From the NCBI GenBank assembly GCA_964034945.1, contig OZ035962.1, positions 86,840,650-86,904,649 on the forward strand: a stretch of DNA of 64,000 nucleotides, in the 5' to 3' direction. The first letter of the stretch is position 1; the number at the start of each line of letters is the position of its first letter. The DNA comes from Chrysopilus asiliformis (Eukaryota; Arthropoda; Insecta; Diptera; Rhagionidae). The notes under the pieces were generated by a model. It had not been told where the DNA came from. It saw nothing but the letters and a program-made list of their open reading frames with translations, and did not search any database. Positions 49,029-59,200 of the stretch are shown piece after piece. Both the position numbers and the translations under genes were made by a program.

Positions 49029-49491
49029 TATTTGTTTTTAAAAATCTTTGCATGCTGCGGAATTTTTATTATATTTTGAAAAGATAAAACACCCATAACT
49101 TTTTTTTATATAATCACTAACAAAACAGAAAAATTGAAAAAAACCTTCTATCCTCTGATGGGGCTCTCCAGACTTTTACGATTAATTTAGAAGAATCAAA
49201 TATTTCCTCTCGTCCCCCCTCCCTCCCCGCCCCGCCCTTCACTAGTACTTTATCCAGGATTCACAAAAAAAAATATGGTCACCCTAAGTAAGAAAATTGG
49301 TATGAACTGCAGTTGAAAACTTTAGGGTGGCCTGAAAGTAATGCTGGAAAAAGCTTTAAAAAATTGTTCTGACGATTCCTGGCCCTATGCATAGTTTTTT
49401 TTTTTGCAGCGTGAGACTCTTTTCTACAATGTTGTCACGAGTTGCGTTGCTTTAGCAGAATTTCAGTTTAATTGAAAAATATCAGCTCAAT

Positions 49492-49560
49492 TGGGCGACT
49501 AGATTTCAAGTTAAGGCGACTAGATTTCGAGTTAAGGCGACTAGATTCCGAGTTAAAATT
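49492..49560 (+). repeat. 20-bp tandem repeat, three copies
   Basis: GGCGACTAGATTTCAAGTTAA-type units (first T/C and A/G vary) repeat three times with one partial copy. Short local tandem duplication. Confidence 0.85.
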
Positions 49561-49797
49561 TCGAGTTAGAGAGCGAAAACACCCGCTTTTTTGCTTATTG
49601 GGGTGTCTATAAAAAAGGTCAGAGGGAGGACCGAAAAAAGGAATCTAGAGCAAAAAATCGTAAAAAAAATCGAGAACTTATGGTAGGAGGGGTGCAGGAA
49701 GATGTGTGAGAACGCATAAATCGGTGTAACGTGTTTAGGCAATACTGATAGAATGATCATTCAATAAATATTTATTTAAACATTTTTTCCACCCAAC

Positions 49798-50032
49798 CTA
49801 ATCTACCAAACTAGTGGTATTTATGAACATGCCAGAAAGTGGAGGATTTTTGAATTCATTAAGTAAATCTAAAGTTTTGTCATCTTCGTCCCTTTCTGTC
49901 ATTATCACCATTAACTGTGAAGAGCCAGCAGATATGTATAAAGGCTGTAGATTGTAGAAGCAACAAACGGCCATGACCAGAACTAAGGCCAGAACGATAA
50001 CCATAACGACAATGATGTCAGACCTTTAGTTT
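49798..50032 (-). CDS. Candidate terminal exon of an unidentified membrane protein
   Basis: The minus-strand frame is open from about 50032 to a stop at 49798-49800, with an in-frame Met at 50004. Up to about 75 codons read SDIIVVMVIVLALVLVMAVC (a plausible membrane helix). A polar stretch with TERDEDDKTLDLLNEFKN follows, then FINTTSLVD. AATAAA lies on the same strand about 21 bases after the stop (49771-49776), as expected for a polyadenylated transcript. No upstream exon, firm acceptor site or family was identified, and chance openness is possible. Nothing indicates a function beyond membrane association. It lies about 190 bp from the 307-bp direct repeat, so the palindrome may sit just upstream of, or within, a host gene. 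Confidence 0.25.
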
Positions 50033-50218
50033 CGTTAAAGTTTCGGTTGGTTTTTTGGTTAGCAAGTTATGCTACCGGCGGCGTCTTACCAAAAATATCA
50101 TCCCGAAATGCCTGAAGGCCAAACCCTAAGCACATTTTGATGTCATAAGTACGTACCGGGACAACATCAAGAGACTAAATTTATTCCTTTGGGAACACTT
50201 TGTCATTGCTGGAAGTGC

Positions 50219-50525
50219 GATGAAAATTACTTTTGTCTTCTGGTCTACGATAGAATCACTTTTGTGGGCAAAATTCCACTCTCCGTCCGTTTCGCTCCGT
50301 TCCGTTCCGTCTTTATGCTGGTGTATGACGTCCTTTTGCTTTGTAAAAGGGAATCCGGTAGCCGGGAAAATGTATGATCCAAATGGGACAAATCCAGTTC
50401 ACTTCAGTTCATCCTGACTATTTGGAATTCCTTGCAGACTTAATTATATGCTTTAAGTTGAAATGGAGTCTTCTTTCACATTTGTTTTATTCTAAATTCA
50501 AGCACTAGAAATAAATCGATTTTTT
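50219..50525 (+). repeat. 307-bp flanking direct repeat, left copy
   Basis: Identical by eye to 61879-62185, in the same orientation, bordering the giant palindrome. It begins GATGAAAATTACTTTTGTCT and ends AAATAAATCGATTTTT. The sequence occurs nowhere else in the window and has no TIR or poly(A), so it looks like duplicated host DNA rather than part of the repeat. The 65-codon frame inside is present in both copies because of the duplication. Confidence 0.9.
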
Positions 50526-50766
50526 TATTTATTGGAAAGAAGCTAAACTATCTCCTAGACTAATCTATTCTAAAATAACAAAACTGAATAAATAAAAATT
50601 ACAAGTAAAAAATGAAAAATAAAACATAAAAATAAGAAAACCTAATATAAAACCTATTAAAAATCTAATATAAACCTACAAAAATAATAAAAAAAAACAA
50701 AAAACACAAGAAATTAAAACACCTTTTATAATAAAAAGTTAAAAAATACAAAAATGTTAAATATGT

Positions 50767-51433
50767 ATGTGAGAAGACTCACAAACATCTAAAACAAAAA
50801 AATTGAAAAGTGGCATTTAATTGAAAATATTTTTGAAAAAAGAATTTAAAACCAAAAATGTTAATGCCACTTCTACTTCAATTTTTGTATTTCTTAAAAT
50901 CCCTAATACAAAACATGTAAGGATGTACAAATGTATCGACCGTGAAGGTCCTGTTGGTGGCAGCGAGGACATGTTTCGGATCACGCCACTGATCCTTCAT
51001 CAGCTCACTTAACGTGAAAATTTCGTAAAGAAATATTTTTTAATATTTCAAACAAAGAGATTTTGTATGAAACAAACCGTTATAAACACACTCACTAAAC
51101 GTACATGAGAATCACAAACATTTTATTATAATTAACATCACCACTACACAATTGGATATAAAATACTTAAAAATTATCAAAAACTCACTCGTTAATAGCA
51201 CCACACTGTTCAAAACCTCTTTAAAATAAAATAAAACAAAACAATTACCAGTTATTTGCAAACCTGTACGATCCTGAATTTAGAGATGCCAGATTGAGAA
51301 ATACTCATCAACTAAAAATTAACCTTTTTTGGTTAGAATTAGAAATTACCCCAAATATTTTTTCCCGAAAATATTAAATTGCAAAAACTGTATTATTTCT
51401 GATCTTTTTAGATGTTTGTGAGTCTTCTCACAT
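50767..51433. repeat. 667-bp segment bounded by 28-bp inverted repeats (first unit)
   Basis: ATGTGAGAAGACTCACAAAC... at 50767-50794 is perfectly complementary to 51406-51433. Each inverted-repeat copy itself contains a short palindrome, GTGAG-AAGA-CTCAC. The arrangement recurs in each full unit of both arms. It resembles TIRs of a small transposon, but no TSD is evident. The strand switch of the palindrome coincides with this repeat. Confidence 0.85.
50973..51003 (-). other. Conserved hairpin block with CTGATGA...GAAAC (per unit)
   Basis: On the minus strand: CTGATGA, one A, a perfect 6-bp stem GGATCA/TGATCC with loop GTGGCG, then GAAAC. A second stem, GTCCT/AGGAC, follows. The CUGAUGA-stem-GAAA order recalls the hammerhead ribozyme core. 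The extra A before stem II and the lack of a convincing stem I and cleavage site mean a working ribozyme is not shown. The block is GC-richer than the rest of the unit and occurs in all eight units, on the plus strand in the right arm (for example near 56659-56689). Confidence 0.4.
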
Positions 51434-54400
51434 AAAATGGAACACCAACGCAATGCCTTTGACAAATTAATACTGAACGCGTAGCATCATATTTCAGAAA
51501 AAACTATACATAATTCCCTTTTTTATTATTTTATTTTTATTTATTTATTTATTACTCTATATACCAAAAGGACTTTTTTGAATACGGTGGCTTGTTCCAT
51601 TTTTGAAATATAATGTTAAACGTCAATGTGGTTTTGATCAATATGTATGCTAACTTAACATTAGCAATTGAATGAATAATATAAAATAAGAGAGGATTAA
51701 AATACTGAACCATATGGTAGAAGGTGCTACAAAACGACATCTACATTTCAGAAAAATCTATCAGAATAAAAATTAAGAAATAAAAATGAAAAATAAAAAA
51801 TAAAAAATAATAAAAAAATAAAAACAAAAATAAAACTAATTTCAAATTACTAAATCTACAAACCTACGATCTAAACTGTTTGCCAAAATATTTTTGACTT
51901 ATTTGTCAAAATATTTTTGACTTAGCCCAATGACAAAATACAATAGTTATATATTACCCTTCCATTATTAACTGACATTGCCAGATTTATGAAACAAATG
52001 TATTACAAATAGTAATATTGTATTCACAATGGAAGTATAACTAACGGTCATTCTACATCTAGGAGAGCAGTCTAGGCCTGCTACATTCGATGCTGGCTGT
52101 AAATATTTATTTATTGGAAAGAAGCTAAACTATCTCCTAGACTAATCTATTCTAAAATAACAAAACTGAATAAATAAAAATTACAAGTAAAAAATGAAAA
52201 ATAAAACATAAAAATAAGAAAACCTAATATAAAACCTATTAAAACTCTAATATAAACCTACAAAAATAATAAAAAAAACAAAAAACACAAGAAATTAAAA
52301 CACCTTTTATAATAAAAAGTTAAAAAATACAAAAATGTTAAATATGTATGTGAGAAGACTCACAAACATCTAAAACAAAAAAATTGAAAAGTGGCATTTA
52401 ATTGAAAATATTTTTGAAAAAAGAATTTAAAACCAAAAATGTTAATGCCACTTCTACTTCAATTTTTGTATTTCTTAAAATCCCTAATACAAAACATGTA
52501 AGGATGTACAAATGTATCGACCGTGAAGGTCCTGTTGGTGGCAGCGAGGACATGTTTCGGATCACGCCACTGATCCTTCATCAGCTCACTTAACGTGAAA
52601 ATTTCGTAAAGAAATATTTTTTAATATTTCAAACAAAGAGATTTTGTATGAAACAAACCGTTATAAACACACTCACTAAACGTACATGAAAATCACAAAC
52701 ATTTTATTATAATTAACATCACCACTACACAATTGGATATAAAATACTTAAAAATTATCAAAAACTCACTCGTTAATAGCACCACACTGTTCAAAACCTC
52801 TTTAAAATAAAATAAAACAAAACAATTACCAGTTATTTGCAAACCTGTACGATCCTGAATTTAGAGATGCCAGATTGAGAAATACTCATCAACTAAAAAT
52901 TAACCTTTTTTGGTTAGAATTAGAAATTACCCCAAATATTTTTTCCCGAAAATATTAAATTGCAAAAACTGTATTATTTCTGATCTTTTTAGATGTTTGT
53001 GAGTCTTCTCACATAAAATGGAACACCAACGCAATGCCTTTGACAAATTAATACTGAACGCGTAGCATCATATTTCAGAAAAAACTATACATAATTCCCT
53101 TTTTTATTATTTTATTTTTATTTATTTATTTATTACTCTATATACCAAAAGGACTTTTTTGAATACGGTGGCTTGTTCCATTTTTGAAATATAATGTTAA
53201 ACGTCAATGTGGTTTTGATCAATATGTATGCTAACTTAACATTAGCAATTGAATGAATAATATAAAATAAGAGAGGATTAAAATACTGAACCATATGGTA
53301 GAAGGTGCTACAAAACGACATCTACATTTCAGAAAAATCTATCAGAATAAAAATTAAGAAATAAAAATGAAAAATAAAAAATAAAAAATAATAAAAAAAT
53401 AAAAACAAAAATAAAACTAATTTCAAATTACTAAATCTACAAACCTACGATCTAAACTGTTTGCCAAAATATTTTTGACTTATTTGTCAAAATATTTTTG
53501 ACTTAGCCCAATGACAAAATACAATAGTTATATATTACCCTTCCATTATTAACTGACATTGCCAGATTTATGAAACAAATGTATTACAAATAGTAATATT
53601 GTATTCACAATGGAAGTATAACTAACGGTCATTCTACATCTAGGAGAGCAGTCTAGGCCTGCTACATTCGATGCTGGCTGTAAATATTTATTTATTGGAA
53701 AGAAGCTAAACTATCTCCTAGACTAATCTATTCTAAAATAACAAAACTGAATAAATAAAAATTACAAGTAAAAAATGAAAAATAAAACATAAAAATAAGA
53801 AAACCTAATATAAAACCTATTAAAAATCTAATATAAACCTACAAAAATAATAAAAAAAACAAAAAACACAAGAAATTAAAACACCTTTTATAATAAAAAG
53901 TTAAAAAATACAAAAATGTTAAATATGTATGTGAGAAGACTCACAAACATCTAAAACAAAAAAATTGAAAAGTGGCATTTAATTGAAAATATTATTGAAA
54001 AAAGAATTTAAAACCAAAAATGTTAATGCCACTTCTACTTCAATTTTTGTATTTCTTAAAATCCCTAATACAAAACATGTAAGGATGTACAAATGTATCG
54101 ACCGTGAAGGTCCTGTTGGTGGCAGCGAGGACATGTTTCGGATCACGCCACTGATCCTTCATCAGCTCACTTAACGTGAAAATTTCGTAAAGAAATATTT
54201 TTTAATATTTCAAACAAAGAGATTTTGTATGAAACAAACCGTTATAAACACACTCACTAAACGTACATGAAAATCACAAACATTTTATTATAATTAACAT
54301 CACCACTACACAATTGGATATAAAATACTTAAAAATTATCAAAAACTCACTCGTTAATAGCACCACACTGTTCAAAACCTCTTTAAAATAAAATAAAACA

Positions 54401-56177
54401 AAACAATTACCAGTTATTTGCAAACCTGTACGATCCTGAATTTAGAGATGCCAGATTGAGAAATACTCATCAACTAAAAATTAACCTTTTTTGGTTAGAA
54501 TTAGAAATTACCCCAAATATTTTTTCCCGAAAATATTAAATTGCAAAAACTGTATTATTTCTGATCTTTTTAGATGTTTGTGAGTCTTCTCACATAAAAT
54601 GGAACACCAACGCAATGCCTTTGACAAATTAATACTGAACGCGTAGCATCATATTTCAGAAAAAACTATACATAATTCCCTTTTTTATTATTTTATTTTT
54701 ATTTATTTATTTATTACTCTATATACCAAAAGGACTTTTTTGAATACGGTGGCTTGTTCCATTTTTGAAATATAATGTTAAACGTCAATGTGGTTTTGGT
54801 CAATATGTATGCTAACTTAACATTAGCAATTGAATGAATAATATAAAATAAGAGAGGATTAAAATACTGAACCATATGGTAGAAGGTGCTACAAAACGAC
54901 ATCTACATTTCAGAAAAATCTATCAGAATAAAAATTAAGAAATAAAAATGAAAAATAAAAAATAAAAAATAATAAAAAAATAAAAACAAAAATAAAACTA
55001 ATTTCAAATTACTAAATCTACAAACCTACGATCTAAACTGTTTGCCAAAATATTTTTGACTTATTTGTCAAAATATTTTTGACTTAGCCCAATGACAAAA
55101 TACAATAGTTATATATTACCCTTCCATTATTAACTGACATTGCCAGATTTATGAAACAAATGTATTACAAATAGTAATATTGTATTCACAATGGAAGTAT
55201 AACTAACGGTCATTCTACATCTAGGAGAGCAGTCTAGGCCTGCTACATTCGATGCTGGCTGTAAATATTTATTTATTGGAAAGAAGCTAAACTATCTCCT
55301 AGACTAATCTATTCTAAAATAACAAAACTGAATAAATAAAAATTACAAGTAAAAAATGAAAAATAAAACATAAAAATAAGAAAACCTAATATAAAACCTA
55401 TTAAAAATCTAATATAAACCTACAAAAATAATAAAAAAAACAAAAAACACAAGAAATTAAAACACCTTTTATAATAAAAAGTTAAAAAATACAAAAATGT
55501 TAAATATGTATGTGAGAAGACTCACAAACATCTAAAACAAAAAAATTGAAAAGTGGCATTTAATTGAAAATATTTTTGAAAAAAGAATTTAAAACCAAAA
55601 ATGTTAATGCCACTTCTACTTCAATTTTTGTATTTCTTAAAATCCCTAATACAAAACATGTAAGGATGTACAAATGTATCGACCGTGAAGGTCCTGTTGG
55701 TGGCAGCGAGGACATGTTTCGGATCACGCCACTGATCCTTCATCAGCTCACTTAACGTGAAAATTTCGTAAAGAAATATTTTTTAATATTTCAAACAAAG
55801 AGATTTTGTATGAAACAAACCGTTATAAACACACTTACTAAACGTACATGAAAATCACAAACATTTTATTATAATTAACATCACCACTACACAATTGGAT
55901 ATAAAATACTTAAAAATTATCAAAAACTCACTCGTTAATAGCACCACACTGTTCAAAACCTCTTTAAAATAAAATAAAACAAAACAATTACCAGTTATTT
56001 GCAAACCTGTACGATCCTGAATTTAGAGATGCCAGATTGAGAAATACTCATCAACTAAAAATTAACCTTTTTTGGTTAGAATTAGAAATTACCCCAAATA
56101 TTTTTTCCCGAAAATATTAAATTGCAAAAACTGTATTATTTCTGATCTTTTTAGATGTTTGTGAGTCTTCTCACATA

Positions 56178-56227
56178 AAAATACCTTTTATAATAAAAAG
56201 TTAAAAAATACAAAAATGTTAAATATG
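56178..56227. other. Centre (loop) of giant palindrome
   Basis: About 50 bp of non-palindromic sequence, ACCTTTTATAATAAAAAG...AAATGTTAAATAT. It is a plus-orientation copy of the segment that normally precedes the left 28-bp inverted repeat (compare 50719-50766). The strand switch therefore happens inside the unit's own inverted repeat, not at random. Confidence 0.85.
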
Positions 56228-59200
56228 TATGTGAGAAGACTCACAAACATCTAAAAAGATCAGAAATAATACAGTTTTTGCAATTTAATATTTTCGGGAA
56301 AAAATATTTGGGGTAATTTCTAATTCTAACCAAAAAAGGTTAATTTTTAGTTGATGAGTATTTCTCAATCTGGCATCTCTAAATTCAGGATCGTACAGGT
56401 TTGCAAATAACTGGTAATTGTTTTGTTTTATTTTATTTTAAAGAGGTTTTGAACAGTGTGGTGCTATTAACGAGTGAGTTTTTGATAATTTTTAAGTATT
56501 TTATATCCAATTGTGTAGTGGTGATGTTAATTATAATAAAATGTTTGTGATTTTCATGTACGTTTAGTGAGTGTGTTTATAACGGTTTGTTTCATACAAA
56601 ATCTCTTTGTTTGAAATATTAAAAAATATTTCTTTACGAAATTTTCACGTTAAGTGAGCTGATGAAGGATCAGTGGCGTGATCCGAAACATGTCCTCGCT
56701 GCCACCAACAGGACCTTCACGGTCGATACATTTGTACATCCTTACATGTTTTGTATTAGGGATTTTAAGAAATACAAAAATTGAAGTAGAAGTGGCATTA
56801 ACATTTTTGGTTTTAAATTCTTTTTTCAAAAATATTTTCAATTAAATGCCACTTTTCAATTTTTTTGTTTTAGATGTTTGTGAGTCTTCTCACATACATA
56901 TTTAACATTTTTGTATTTTTTAACTTTTTATTATAAAAGGTGTTTTAATTTCTTGTGTTTTTTGTTTTTTTTATTATTTTTGTAGGTTTATATTAGATTT
57001 TTAATAGGTTTTATATTAGGTTTTCTTATTTTTATGTTTTATTTTTCATTTTTTACTTGTAATTTTTATTTATTCAGTTTTGTTATTTTAGAATAGATTA
57101 GTCTAGGAGATAGTTTAGCTTCTTTCCAATAAATAAATATTTACAGCCAGCATCGAATGTAGCAGGCCTAGACTGCTCTCCTAGATGTAGAATGACCGTT
57201 AGTTATACTTCCATTGTGAATACAATATTACTATTTGTAATACATTTGTTTCATAAATCTGGCAATGTCAGTTAATAATGGAAGGGTAATATATAACTAT
57301 TGTATTTTGTCATTGGGCTAAGTCAAAAATATTTTGACAAATAAGTCAAAAATATTTTGGCAAACAGTTTAGATCGTAGGTTTGTAGATTTAGTAATTTG
57401 AAATTAGTTTTATTTTTGTTTTTATTTTTTTATTATTTTTTATTTTTTATTTTTCATTTTTATTTCTTAATTTTTATTCTGATAGATTTTTCTGAAATGT
57501 AGATGTCGTTTTGTAGCACCTTCTACCATATGGTTCAGTATTTTAATCCTCTCTTATTTTATATTATTCATTCAATTGCTAATGTTAAGTTAGCATACAT
57601 ATTGATCAAAACCACATTGACGTTTAACATTATATTTCAAAAATGGAACAAGCCACCGTATTCAAAAAAGTCCTTTTGGTATATAGAGTAATAAATAAAT
57701 AAATAAAAATAAAATAATAAAAAAGGGAATTATGTATAGTTTTTTCTGAAATATGATGCTACGCGTTCAGTATTAATTTGTCAAAGGCATTGCGTTGGTG
57801 TTCCATTTTATGTGAGAAGACTCACAAACATCTAAAAAGATCAGAAATAATACAGTTTTTGCAATTTAATATTTTCGGGAAAAAATATTTGGGGTAATTT
57901 CTAATTCTAACCAAAAAAGGTTAATTTTTAGTTGATGAGTATTTCTCAATCTGGCATCTCTAAATTCAGGATCGTACAGGTTTGCAAATAACTGGTAATT
58001 GTTTTGTTTTATTTTATTTTAAAGAGGTTTTGAACAGTGTGGTGCTATTAACGAGTGAGTTTTTGATAATTTTTAAGTATTTTATATCCAATTGTGTAGT
58101 GGTGATGTTAATTATAATAAAATGTTTGTGATTTTCATGTACGTTTAGTGAGTGTGTTTATAACGGTTTGTTTCATACAAAATCTCTTTGTTTGAAATAT
58201 TAAAAAATATTTCTTTACGAAATTTTCACGTTAAGTGAGCTGATGAAGGATCAGTGGCGTGATCCGAAACATGTCCTCGCTGCCACCAACAGGACCTTCA
58301 CGGTCGATACATTTGTACATCCTTACATGTTTTGTATTAGGGATTTTAAGAAATACAAAAATTGAAGTAGAAGTGGCATTAACATTTTTGGTTTTAAATT
58401 CTTTTTTCAAAAATATTTTCAATTAAATGCCACTTTTCAATTTTTTTGTTTTAGATGTTTGTGAGTCTTCTCACATACATATTTAACATTTTTGTATTTT
58501 TTAACTTTTTATTATAAAAGGTGTTTTAATTTCTTGTGTTTTTTGTTTTTTTTATTATTTTTGTAGGTTTATATTAGATTTTTAATAGGTTTTATATTAG
58601 GTTTTCTTATTTTTATGTTTTATTTTTCATTTTTTACTTGTAATTTTTATTTATTCAGTTTTGTTATTTTAGAATAGATTAGTCTAGGAGATAGTTTAGC
58701 TTCTTTCCAATAAATAAATATTTACAGCCAGCATCGAATGTAGCAGGCCTAGACTGCTCTCCTAGATGTAGAATGACCGTTAGTTATACTTCCATTGTGA
58801 ATACAATATTACTATTTGTAATACATTTGTTTCATAAATCTGGCAATGTCAGTTAATAATGGAAGGGTAATATATAACTATTGTATTTTGTCATTGGGCT
58901 AAGTCAAAAATATTTTGACAAATAAGTCAAAAATATTTTGGCAAACAGTTTAGATCGTAGGTTTGTAGATTTAGTAATTTGAAATTAGTTTTATTTTTGT
59001 TTTTATTTTTTTATTATTTTTTATTTTTTATTTTTCATTTTTATTTCTTAATTTTTATTCTGATAGATTTTTCTGAAATGTAGATGTCGTTTTGTAGCAC
59101 CTTCTACCATATGGTTCAGTATTTTAATCCTCTCTTATTTTATATTATTCATTCAATTGCTAATGTTAAGTTAGCATACATATTGATCAAAACCACATTG

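Larger units (their letters stand above)
48411..49286. mobile_element. hAT-type element with two nested insertions
   Basis: 876 bp; ends TAGGGTGACCATA and its exact complement (13 bp). Flanks GGTTAGAA and AGTAAGAA agree at 6 of 8 bases, an eroded TSD. GTCCCGGAAACTAG and CTCGCCTGCGGCGCAG blocks are shared with the relics at 9313, 20586 and 33080. A reversed family A piece (48590-48797) and a pogo-like MITE (48862-49028) lie inside. No transposase frame. Confidence 0.8.
50526..56177 (+). repeat. Left arm of giant palindrome: 3.6 tandem 1,581-bp units
   Basis: Corresponding points recur at exactly 1,581-bp spacing (50821, 52402, 53983, 55564). Units start TATTTATTGGAAAGAAGC and are about 99.9% alike, with only scattered base differences, for example at 51109, 52245, 53994, 54799 and 55836. 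Each unit is AT-rich with ATAAAAAATAAAAAAT tracts, an internal 28-bp inverted repeat, and a conserved hairpin block. No transposase, RT or other domain is encoded; the recurring 63- and 62-codon frames are small and lack family resemblance. Resembles the internally repetitive arm of a Foldback-type element. Confidence 0.95.

Noticed and set aside
50940..51010. Calling a functional hammerhead ribozyme
   Set aside because: CTGATGA and GAAAC flank a good stem, but there is an extra base in the core and no convincing stem I or cleavage triplet; reported only as a hammerhead-like block.
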